This document shows positions 6,524-12,213 of a DNA stretch of 12,369 nucleotides, in pieces. The DNA is from CALMEH01 sp031409875. GTDB taxonomy: Bacteria; Acidobacteriota; Blastocatellia; Pyrinomonadales; Pyrinomonadaceae. Position 1 is the stretch's first letter. Each line of letters begins with the position of its first letter. The position numbers and the translations under genes are program-made. The stretch covers positions 1-12,369 of the forward strand of contig JANNYB010000025.1 of assembly GCA_031409875.1 (NCBI GenBank), read 5' to 3'. The notes below the pieces were generated by a model, which was given only the letters and a program-made list of their open reading frames with translations, was not told the origin of the DNA and searched no databases.

Positions 6524-7957
6524 TTATTTTTTTTCTTCGACTTCAGTTTCCTGTGTCGTTTCTTCAATCGTTTCAGTTACTTCTGCGTTTTCTTCAGCGG
6601 CTTCTGTGTTTTCTTCGACGGTTTCTTCAGCTTTGGTTTCTTCGACTTCAGCCGTTTCTTCCTTATCTGCTTTTTGTGCGTTTCGCGCTTCGACAACGCC
6701 GCGAGCCGAAGACAAAATGCTTTCGGCTTCGTCTAAACTTATATCAAGAAATTCTACCAAATCATCAAGCGTAGTTGCCGCCAACGAATCAACGTCGGTA
6801 ATATTTTTCGCTTTCAAATCATCGGCTTGCGCGGCAGAAACGCCGTGCAGAGCTTCGATGGTAACGGCTTCACCCGAAGCCATCATCTTGCCCATTCGTT
6901 GGGTAATTTCTTTCTTCAAAAGATTTTCGCTGACAATATCAATATCCCAACCGACAAGGCGCGTCGCCAATCTGACGTTTTGACCTTTTTTGCCGATTGC
7001 CAAACTCAGATGATCTTCCGTTACGATAACTTCCATCTTGCGTTTGTTGACATCCGTAATCCGCACTTGCGAAACCTTCGCCGGACTCAGAGCATTTGCC
7101 GCAAAAACCGAAGGCTCGTCCGACCATTCGATAATGTCAATTTTCTCGCCGCGCAATTCTTTAATGATTGACTGCACCCGCGAACCTTTCATTCCGACAC
7201 ACGCGCCGACCGGATCAACGTCTTTTTCATTTGAAGAAACAGCGATTTTCGCTCTGTCGCCCGGTTCGCGCACGGCTGATTTTATGACCACCGTATCATC
7301 GTAAATTTCTGGAACTTCCATTTCAAACAAACGCTTGAGCAATGCGGCGGAAGCGCGTGAAACAATGATTTGCTGTCCTTTCAACTCTTTTGAAACATCT
7401 TCGATAACTACGCGAATTCGTTCGCCCTGATTCCAAGATTCGCCGCGTGATTGTTCCTTTTTCGGCAAAACAGCTTCGAGGTTGTTACCTAAATCAATCA
7501 CAATATCGCCGCGCTCAAAGCGTTTAATCGAACCATTGACAAGCGTTCCGATTTTGTCAACATATTCCTCATAAACCTTTTCGCGGATAGCTTCGCGCAC
7601 TTTTTGCACCAAAATTTGTTTGGCGGTTTGCGCGGCAATGCGTCCGAGTTCTTCGGTTTTCGGAATTAAAAGTTTATCGCCAATTTCGATTTCATCTCCG
7701 GCAAGTTCCTGAGCTTCGACAAGCGAAAGTTCAGTGGCTTCATCTTCGACTTCGGCGACGACTTCTTTTTCCGAAGAAATTTCAATCACGCCGTCTTCGT
7801 TGTTCCAATCAACTTGAATAATTTCGCCTGTTTTCTCAGTTTTGAAATGCTTGCGGGCAGCCGCTTTCACCGCTTCCATCATCGCTTCGATGATTAAATC
7901 GCGGTCAATGCCCTGCTCCGCAACCAATGCTTCAATACTTTGTCCGATAGATGTCAT
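6524..7957 (-). CDS. nusA: Transcription termination/antitermination protein NusA
   Basis: Binds RNA polymerase and nascent RNA, modulating pausing, intrinsic termination and antitermination. The 477-residue product has the N-terminal polymerase-binding domain (MTSIGQSIEALVAEQGIDRDLIIEAM), an S1 domain (around GSIKRFERGDIVIDLGNNLEAVLP), KH1 (DPVGACVGMKGSRVQSIIKEL), and KH2 (LSLAIGKKGQNVRLATRLVGW). Then comes a helix-hairpin-helix-like section (IEALHGVSAAQADDLKAKNITDVDSLA) and a strongly acidic Glu-rich tail of about 50 residues. The frame runs upstream to an ATG at 8032, but those 25 residues are encoded by the repeat palindrome at 7966-8028, and the family start aligns with the ATG at 7957. 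Upstream mRNA shows only a weak AAGAG. It is preceded by rimP and followed by infB, the usual order. Confidence 0.96.
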   Translation of the reverse strand: MTSIGQSIEALVAEQGIDRDLIIEAMMEAVKAAARKHFKTEKTGEIIQVDWNNEDGVIEISSEKEVVAEVEDEATELSLVEAQELAGDEIEIGDKLLIPKTEELGRIAAQTAKQILVQKVREAIREKVYEEYVDKIGTLVNGSIKRFERGDIVIDLGNNLEAVLPKKEQSRGESWNQGERIRVVIEDVSKELKGQQIIVSRASAALLKRLFEMEVPEIYDDTVVIKSAVREPGDRAKIAVSSNEKDVDPVGACVGMKGSRVQSIIKELRGEKIDIIEWSDEPSVFAANALSPAKVSQVRITDVNKRKMEVIVTEDHLSLAIGKKGQNVRLATRLVGWDIDIVSENLLKKEITQRMGKMMASGEAVTIEALHGVSAAQADDLKAKNITDVDSLAATTLDDLVEFLDISLDEAESILSSARGVVEARNAQKADKEETAEVEETKAEETVEENTEAAEENAEVTETIEETTQETEVEEKK

Positions 7958-7965
7958 ACTCTTTT

Positions 7966-8028
7966 GAAATGAGAGTTGAGAAATGAGAGTTGAGAGATTT
8001 TCAACTCTCATTTCCCAACTCTCATTTC
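7966..8028. repeat. Heptamer palindrome (GAAATGA/GAGTTGA units) between rimP and nusA
   Basis: The left arm (7966-7993) alternates two heptamers, GAAATGA and GAGTTGA, twice. The right arm (8001-8028) is the inverted set. The 28-base arms match at 27 of 28 positions around a seven-base loop (7994-8000). The array begins eight bases from the nusA ATG (7955-7957) and ends four bases before the rimP stop (8033-8035). It is purine-rich first in the direction of transcription, as at the other operon junctions. Confidence 0.93.
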
Positions 8029-8032
8029 CCAA

Positions 8033-8518
8033 CTATTTACGTTTCAATTCTACTTCTAAATCAATCTCTAAATTCGCTTTAACGACTGTGCTGTAAGGAA
8101 AACTCAACGCTCCGCTGGTTTTGTCCTCAAATAAAATTTCTTCGCCTTTTACGCCAACAATGCGACCGCGAAAATTCTTTTGTCCGTTAATCGGTTTGCC
8201 GGTTTTCACCTTTGCCAGATTTCCGGTATATTTTTCAAAATCTTGCAAACTGTAAAGTTCGCGTTCAAGTCCGGGCGATGAAACTTCCAACATATAAGTC
8301 GGCGTAAATCCTTCATCAGCGTCTAAAACCGCTTCGATACCGCGGCTCATCAGTTGGCAATCCGAATGCGAAATTCCTTCGCTTTGGTCAATAAAAATCC
8401 GAATTACCGGATTTTGTTTCGAGCCGACCGTTTCAACGTGAATCAATTCAAGTTTGTTTTCCTCTGCAATGCTGGCGGCAATTTCGCGGACTTTATCTTC
8501 AATCAAATGCTTGCTCAT
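8033..8518 (-). CDS. rimP: Ribosome maturation factor RimP
   Basis: Needed for 30S subunit maturation, upstream of nusA in most bacteria. The 161 residues from MSKHLIEDKVREIAASIAEE fit the family length. Visible are ELIHVETVGS followed by IRIFIDQSEGISHSDCQLMSR, equivalent to the conserved LRVYID..GV.hdDC...SR region. GFTPTYMLEVSSPGLERELYSLQDFEKYTG corresponds to the YxLEVSSPGxxRPL signature, and the small C-terminal SH3-like barrel is FRGRIVGVKGEEILFED. The frame opens 21 residues earlier at an ATG at 8581, but that segment encodes the leader hairpin and is not family-like, so 8518 is preferred. There is no Shine-Dalgarno. It is the first gene after the promoter at 8596-8624. Confidence 0.93.
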   Translation of the reverse strand: MSKHLIEDKVREIAASIAEENKLELIHVETVGSKQNPVIRIFIDQSEGISHSDCQLMSRGIEAVLDADEGFTPTYMLEVSSPGLERELYSLQDFEKYTGNLAKVKTGKPINGQKNFRGRIVGVKGEEILFEDKTSGALSFPYSTVVKANLEIDLEVELKRK

Positions 8519-8532
8519 ATACAACAATTTTG

Positions 8533-8564
8533 CCCAAAATAAAAAGTGGGCGCGAAACCCACTT
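8533..8564 (-). terminator. Intrinsic-terminator-like hairpin in the rimP leader (possible attenuator)
   Basis: Read on the - strand, AAGTGGG (8564-8558), a seven-base loop TTTCGCG and CCCACTT (8550-8544) form a 7-bp stem. It is followed directly by TTTATTTT down to about 8536, a standard intrinsic-terminator layout. It lies about 25 bases downstream of the expected start of the promoter at 8596-8624 and before the rimP ATG at 8518, so it would act inside the operon's own leader. It could alternatively be the terminator of the upstream 137-aa gene. A GGGGCG stretch (- strand, 8574-8569) could pair with the CGCCC of the hairpin's 3' side and so serve as an antiterminator arm (inference). Confidence 0.7.
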
Positions 8565-8595
8565 GATACGCCCCTACGCATCGCAGGAAACGAAT

Positions 8596-8624
8596 ATATT
8601 ACCTAATAAGCACGCACTTGGCAA
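8596..8624 (-). promoter_or_regulatory. Sigma70-type promoter for rimP-nusA-infB
   Basis: On the - strand TTGCCA (8624-8619) is followed by a 17-base spacer and TAATAT (8601-8596), close to the TTGACA/TATAAT consensus. The expected start is near 8589, giving a leader of about 70 bases before the rimP ATG at 8518. It lies just after the stop codon of the 137-aa gene, which fits an independent operon promoter. Confidence 0.7.
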
Positions 8625-8631
8625 GCGAAGA

Positions 8632-9045
8632 TTAGATGTCTGATTTTATTTTCGAGATTGCCGCATTTATTTCGCCCGATTTCTTTTCAACTTGGGCAAA
8701 TTTTTCTTTTGAAACATCGCTCGAAAACTCCTCCACCATAATTAAAAACTGTTTCGTTTCTTCTTTTAAACGATTTGCGGATTTTTTCATCTGCGCCGAT
8801 TCGTCCACGCCGCCGCCGCCCGCGAGAGATTTTTGGGCTTCCTTAACGCCCCAATGCGTAATCTTTACGAAATTCGCTTTTGTCGTTTCGGCAATCCAGC
8901 CTTGAGTGCTCAAATTTTGAGTTACGTCCTCGTAATTGCCTAAAAAACCGAGTCCTTTGACCAAGTCTTTAAAATCAACTGCTTGCGAATCGCGTCCGCC
9001 CGTTGCGTCATAAAGTTTGACTAAAGCTTTGTGATAAACATCCAT
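8632..9045 (-). CDS. Hypothetical protein, winged-helix-like N-terminus and coiled coil (137 aa)
   Basis: Family not recognised. Residues 1 to about 70 (MDVYHKALVKLYDATGG ... NLSTQGWIAETTKANFVKITHWGVKEAQK) look like a small winged-helix fold: helices, then NLSTQGWI and a TKANFVKIT strand pair, then a helix starting WGVKEAQ. That resembles the DprA/MarR type in outline but carries no diagnostic motif. A glycine-rich hinge (LAGGGG, about 74-79) leads to a charged helix of about 55 residues (QMKKSANRLKEETKQFLIMVEE ... KIKSDI), probably a coiled coil used for oligomerisation. It has no cysteine, signal peptide or membrane segment. It sits between glk and the rimP promoter on the same strand, 146 bases from glk. 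A DNA-binding regulator or structural role would be only a guess. Confidence 0.7.
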   Translation of the reverse strand: MDVYHKALVKLYDATGGRDSQAVDFKDLVKGLGFLGNYEDVTQNLSTQGWIAETTKANFVKITHWGVKEAQKSLAGGGGVDESAQMKKSANRLKEETKQFLIMVEEFSSDVSKEKFAQVEKKSGEINAAISKIKSDI

Positions 9046-9084
9046 ATTTTATATTTGGTAATTTTCCGGCTTGATGTTAATTTT

Positions 9085-9140
9085 GCAGAAACACGCACGA
9101 AGTAAGTGTATTTTCGTTCTTACGTTCGTGCAACTTTTGC
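9085..9140. other. Imperfect intergenic hairpin between glk and the 137-aa gene
   Basis: GCACGAAGTAAG (9095-9106) pairs with CTTACGTTCGTGC (9119-9131) with one bulged base. A further patchy match extends the arms to 9085 and 9140, with a 12-base loop. There is no T-run in the - strand direction. It occupies much of the 146-base spacer. It could be an eroded palindrome of the same class as the repeat arrays, since arms still match but no clean unit remains; that is speculation. Confidence 0.45.
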
Positions 9141-9191
9141 ACAAATAACTCTTTTATTTTAAGTAGAATTCCGAAAATTGCAACTAAAAAA

Positions 9192-10145
9192 TTAAAAACC
9201 GGAAATTTTGCTGAAAGCCAGATGCGCCGCGCCCAGTATTCCGGCATCATCGCCAAGTTCGGCGCGAACGATTTTTGCCCGCTCTGAAGGTTCACGGTAA
9301 GTCCGCATTTCAATTTGTTCGAGCATCTGCGGAATAAATAAATCCCAACCCGCCGCCGCGCCGCCGCCGACTACGATAACTTCCGTGTTCAGAACATTTA
9401 TTAATCCAGCCAACGCAATTCCAAGATAAAAACCTTGTCTCCGAAAAACTTCAATCGCCAATTCGTCGCCCTGCAAACCAGCTTCGTAAATATCTTTCGA
9501 TGTAAGTTTCGAGCGATCTGGCAAACTCGATTTCGGATAATTTGTTTCGAGTTCGCGCATTAAACGCACAATTGCCGTTGCCGAAGCATATTGTTCGACG
9601 CACCCGCGACTTCCGCAACCACACGGAACACCGAACGGCTCAACGCAGATATGTCCAATTTCTCCGGCAGTTCCATCTGCGCCGCGCAAAACATTTCCGT
9701 CAATAATTATGCCGCCGCCGATGCCTGTGCCGAGCGTTACCATTATCGAATTCCGATAATTTTTCGACGCGCCGAACCGATTTTCTCCAACCGCCGCCGC
9801 ATTCGCATCATTCTCCAAAACACACGGTAAATTCAATGAGTTTTCCAAAGCCTTTGAAAATCGAAAACCGTTTAATAAAGGAATGTTCGGGGCTTTCAAA
9901 ATAATCCCGTCTTCGATATTCAAAATTGCCGGAACTGCCGCCGACATTGCAAGCACTTCGCTTTTATCTTTGACATTTTCCAAACATTCATTCGCGGCTT
10001 CAACAAATAAACTAACAATTTCCTCGGCAAAATCAGCTTTTGGAGTTAAACGCCGCGTCCGAAACAAAATTTCGCCTTGACGGTTCACCGCCGCCATTCT
10101 CAAATTAGTTCCGCCCAAATCCGCCGCTAATACGACTTTTTCCAT
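9192..10145 (-). CDS. glk: ROK-family sugar kinase, probable glucokinase
   Basis: Phosphorylates a hexose, probably glucose, at the 6-OH with ATP in the cytoplasm. The 317-residue product shows the ATP-phosphate motif DLGGTNLR (9-16), the catalytic ENDANAAA (111-118, Asp113 as base), GTGIGGGII (139-147), GEIGH (161-165), and the ROK zinc site CGCGSRGCVEQYAS (C175, C177, C182, with H165). GVPCGCGSRGCVEQ is the standard ROK signature. VIVVGGGAAAGWDLF near residue 255 is the C-terminal adenosine-binding region, and the end DDAGILGAAHLA is typical. Substrate specificity (glucose versus N-acetylated sugars) cannot be fixed from motifs alone, but the form is glucokinase-like. The ATG at 10145 leaves three residues before the first strand. 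No Shine-Dalgarno is visible, and it is divergent from the secreted pair at 10660. Confidence 0.88.
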   Translation of the reverse strand: MEKVVLAADLGGTNLRMAAVNRQGEILFRTRRLTPKADFAEEIVSLFVEAANECLENVKDKSEVLAMSAAVPAILNIEDGIILKAPNIPLLNGFRFSKALENSLNLPCVLENDANAAAVGENRFGASKNYRNSIMVTLGTGIGGGIIIDGNVLRGADGTAGEIGHICVEPFGVPCGCGSRGCVEQYASATAIVRLMRELETNYPKSSLPDRSKLTSKDIYEAGLQGDELAIEVFRRQGFYLGIALAGLINVLNTEVIVVGGGAAAGWDLFIPQMLEQIEMRTYREPSERAKIVRAELGDDAGILGAAHLAFSKISGF

Positions 10146-10500
10146 TATGCAAAATTTTTCCGTAAGAAATTATTTGTTTCGACGATAAACTTAATTATTT
10201 TTTAGATGAGTGATTTAGTTTAATTAATCTTTGTCGAAAACAATACATACATTTATAAGAGAAATTCACTTTGTTTTCAACTCAAATAAACTCAAATCTC
10301 TCAATATAAATCTTTATCGAAAAAGATTCTAAAAGTTATCATATAAAACCGAAACTCAATTTAGAGCAACATCTTGAAAAAAATGAAACATAGGTTTAAA
10401 ATCGCCCTTTAGTCTTGAAAATCTCCGACTTTTTCAAAATGCGAAATTTTTTCGTAAATTCCGTTTTTTGTTTTCAGAAATTTTATGGTATAAATAATTT

Positions 10501-10556
10501 CAAATCTAAGGTTTAACTTTATATCTAAATAATGATATAAAGTAGCCTTAAATTTG
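10501..10556. promoter_or_regulatory. Inverted repeat just upstream of the FecR-like operon promoter
   Basis: The core ACTTTATATC (10516-10525) pairs perfectly with GATATAAAGT (10534-10543) across an eight-base loop. Outer segments CAAATCTAAGG and CCTTAAATTTG also match with one mismatch and a small asymmetry, so the arms are about 23-25 bases. It ends 20 bases before the -35 hexamer. The position suits an operator for a dimeric regulator or a hairpin in a longer transcript; function is inferred. Confidence 0.55.
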
Positions 10557-10575
10557 CATTTCTATTTAATTTTCA

Positions 10576-10604
10576 TTGACATTGACGAATATTTCGCGTA
10601 TAAG
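10576..10604 (+). promoter_or_regulatory. Sigma70-type promoter of the FecR-like gene pair
   Basis: TTGACA (10576-10581), a 17-base spacer and TATAAG (10599-10604) are near consensus. The expected start is near 10611, giving a leader of about 50 bases. That leader ends in AGAGGAG (10649-10655), a clear Shine-Dalgarno before the ATG at 10660. Confidence 0.8.
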
Positions 10605-10659
10605 ATTCAAAGGTTTGTTTTTTTGAAACCATTGATTTTTAGCGATACAGAGGAGAAAT

Positions 10660-11241
10660 ATGAACAGCAAAACTTGGATTAGCAAAACACTTTCGATGTG
10701 TTTGGCAGTATCAATACTTTTAACTTACTCAATGGTAGCTCTTGCCGGCACCGATAAAATTGCCGCAGAATTGTTGGTTACCGGAAAAAATGCGAACGTG
10801 CAAATCAACGGCGAAACCGCTCAAAGCGGACGCTCCATTTTTAGTTCCAACACGATAACCACTCCCGATAATGCGAGTGCAATTATCAATTTGGGCAAAC
10901 TCGGCAAAATCGAATTAGCCCCCAACTCGACTTTCAGCATTAACTTTAATGAAAACGGCATCGGTGGAAATCTTTCAGCCGGACGTTTGACGGTTTTGAG
11001 TGCTGCGGGCGATGTCAAGGTTAATACCTTGACCGGTCAAACTTTTAACTTGAAAGCCGGCGAAACCGCCAACGCATCTGGCAAAAAAGACGACGACGAT
11101 GACGACGACGCTGGTTCGGCGTGGTGGATCTGGGCGGCTGTTTTTGGCGGTGCAATTGCAGGTATCGTAATTGCGGCTACATCTGATAATAACCGTATTG
11201 AATTGGGCGGCGGCACAACTGTTGTCAGCCCGACCCGATAA
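10660..11241 (+). CDS. Secreted FecR-like protein with C-terminal membrane helix (193 aa)
   Basis: A signal peptide is visible at residues 1-29 (basic start, hydrophobic core, MVALA before G30). The mature part opens with a FecR-type beta repeat: VTGKNANVQINGETAQSGRSI, NTITTPDNASAIINL, LGKLGKIEL (78-86) and NLSAGRLTVLSAAGDVKV, then a short GQTFNLKAGE strand. A run KKDDDDDDD (142-150) precedes a Trp/Gly-rich membrane helix (about 154-173, WWIWAAVFGGAIAGIVIAA). The protein ends GGGTTVVSPTR. FecR domains usually sense or bind on the periplasmic side. Here there is no partner sigma factor and the helix is C-terminal, so this is not a classic anti-sigma FecR. Its paralogue is at 11296; this copy lacks about 40 residues before the linker. 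It has a clear Shine-Dalgarno (AGAGGAG), unlike the - strand genes. Role unknown; a cell-envelope protein is most likely. Confidence 0.75.
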   Translation: MNSKTWISKTLSMCLAVSILLTYSMVALAGTDKIAAELLVTGKNANVQINGETAQSGRSIFSSNTITTPDNASAIINLGKLGKIELAPNSTFSINFNENGIGGNLSAGRLTVLSAAGDVKVNTLTGQTFNLKAGETANASGKKDDDDDDDAGSAWWIWAAVFGGAIAGIVIAATSDNNRIELGGGTTVVSPTR

Positions 11242-11295
11242 CAAATCGGTATTTTGAATTTTTTTTGGATTGTATAGAGGAGGATAATAAATCAA

Positions 11296-12018
11296 ATGCT
11301 CGGCAAAAATAGGATTAAAAAATATATTGCACTTCTTACCGTAGTTGCTTTATGGAGTGTTACTTCGATGGTCGCCCTAGCCGCCCCGAATGACGTTTCC
11401 GGTGATATTACCGTTACGGGACAGGTAACCGTCAACGGACAAACCGCAGTTTCAAACTCGATGATTGTTTCCGGTAGTGTTATTACTACTGGTGCAAATT
11501 CGAGTGCTGTCATCAGTTTAGGTAAACTCGGTAAAATTGAGATCTTAGAAGATTCCAATTTTACTTTAAGATTTACCGACAACAGCATTACCGGTATTCT
11601 TTCGCAAGGTAAAGCACGCATTTCAAATGCTGCCGGAATTGCGACAAGCGTTGCCACAAGCGACGCAACGACAATTGCAGACGCGGGACAAGCGAACACA
11701 TTCTTGGTCGAACTCGAATGCTCACATACCCACGTTGACACAGTTTCGGGTCTTGTTACGATGAGAACCGGCAACACCGACAAACAAGTTGCGGCTGGAA
11801 CTTCGGCAACTGCCGGAAATCTTTCGCAAACCGGTTGCAAACCGTGCGTTCGTCCAGGTAACGGAATTAAAACTCCGGTTCTCGGTCTTGGTGCAGGTGC
11901 GCTTGCGGCGATTTTAATCGGCGCAGGTGTCGGTATCGGAACGGCTGTTATTTTAGGTGGTGGTGGTTCAGATGTTACGATTGGTGGCGGAACAGTAGTT
12001 GTCAGCCCCGTTCGTTAA
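11296..12018 (+). CDS. Secreted FecR-like protein, paralogue of the preceding gene (240 aa)
   Basis: A signal peptide ends at about residue 30 (SMVALA before AP). The FecR-like beta region follows: GDITVTGQVTVNGQTAVSNSMIVSG, SVITTGANSSAVISL, LGKLGKIEIL (75-84), FTLRFTDNSITGILSQGKARI. It has the full tail of the domain that its neighbour lacks (FLVELECSHTHVDTVSGLVTMRTGNTDKQVAAG, about 136-168). Cys142 and a CKPC pair (C181, C184) are present and could form disulphides. A Gly-rich helix (about 195-221, GLGAGALAAILIGAGVGIG) is followed by the tail GGGTVVVSPVR, nearly identical to its neighbour's. It begins 54 bases after the first gene, with AGGAGG at 11278-11283. The 12-base gap to ATG is slightly long, but no better start exists. 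The pair is most likely one operon, ended by the hairpin at 12042-12083. Function unknown. Confidence 0.75.
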   Translation: MLGKNRIKKYIALLTVVALWSVTSMVALAAPNDVSGDITVTGQVTVNGQTAVSNSMIVSGSVITTGANSSAVISLGKLGKIEILEDSNFTLRFTDNSITGILSQGKARISNAAGIATSVATSDATTIADAGQANTFLVELECSHTHVDTVSGLVTMRTGNTDKQVAAGTSATAGNLSQTGCKPCVRPGNGIKTPVLGLGAGALAAILIGAGVGIGTAVILGGGGSDVTIGGGTVVVSPVR

Positions 12019-12041
12019 TTCTTTCATCAAAATTGTTTTAG

Positions 12042-12083
12042 AAAATTACGGGTCATGTTCTGCGTAACGTGACCCGTAATTTT
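12042..12083 (+). terminator. Intrinsic terminator after the FecR-like pair
   Basis: AAAATTACGGGTCA (12042-12055) is perfectly complementary to TGACCCGTAATTTT (12070-12083). A G-T pair and two further pairs extend the stem to about 17 bp with an eight-base loop. The stem ends in TTTT on the 3' side and has AAAA on the 5' side, so it could work in both directions. It begins 23 bases after the stop codon of the second FecR-like gene. Confidence 0.85.
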
Positions 12084-12135
12084 GCATTAGTTTGTGAATA
12101 ATTGAACAAGGATAGTAAAAGGAATTTGAAAATCG

Positions 12136-12176
12136 AGCAAATGTAAATAATAAAATAATATTTGCATTTGCTTTTT
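12136..12176 (+). terminator. Second, AT-rich terminator-like hairpin
   Basis: AGCAAATGTAAATA (12136-12149) pairs with TATTTGCATTTGCT (12159-12172) with one mismatch and a nine-base loop, and runs directly into TTTTT (12172-12176). The low GC content makes it a weaker terminator than the one at 12042-12083. It may be a backup that insulates the UDP-glucose dehydrogenase promoter, whose -35 region begins at the end of the T-run. Confidence 0.5.
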
Positions 12177-12203
12177 CACTTTTAGGAATTTTCACTTTAT
12201 AAT
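12175..12203 (+). promoter_or_regulatory. Candidate promoter of the UDP-glucose dehydrogenase gene
   Basis: A perfect -10 hexamer TATAAT (12198-12203) is preceded at 17 bases by TTCACT (12175-12180), a 4-of-6 match to TTGACA. The expected start, about 12209-12211, is only three to five bases before the ATG at 12214, implying a leaderless or near-leaderless mRNA. Confidence 0.5.
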
Positions 12204-12213
12204 TATAGTTTTT

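Larger units (their letters stand above)
10146..10659. other. AT-rich divergent intergenic region
   Basis: About 514 bases without a convincing gene, between the start of glk (- strand) and the FecR-like pair (+ strand). The right third holds an inverted repeat (10501-10556), a near-consensus promoter (10576-10604) and a ribosome-binding site (10649-10655). The left part should hold the glk promoter. Candidates on the - strand near 10225-10240 have poor spacing and I do not call one. Nothing else is evident in 10260-10495 beyond A/T-rich runs. Confidence 0.6.

Noticed and set aside
16..8028. MITE or REP-type mobile repeat family
   Set aside because: The loci share architecture but not sequence, and no target-site duplication or common terminus is visible.
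1954..8032. Palindromic arrays as intrinsic terminators
   Set aside because: They lie between consecutive genes of a conserved operon and their stems are not followed by a run of U in the direction of transcription.
7958..8032. ATG start at 8032 for nusA
   Set aside because: The extension is encoded by the palindrome between rimP and nusA and abuts the rimP stop; the family start aligns with 7957.
11292..11840. Long - strand open frame opposite the second FecR-like gene
   Set aside because: It is antisense to a gene with signal peptide, Shine-Dalgarno and a paralogue next door; its composition is that of a shadow frame.
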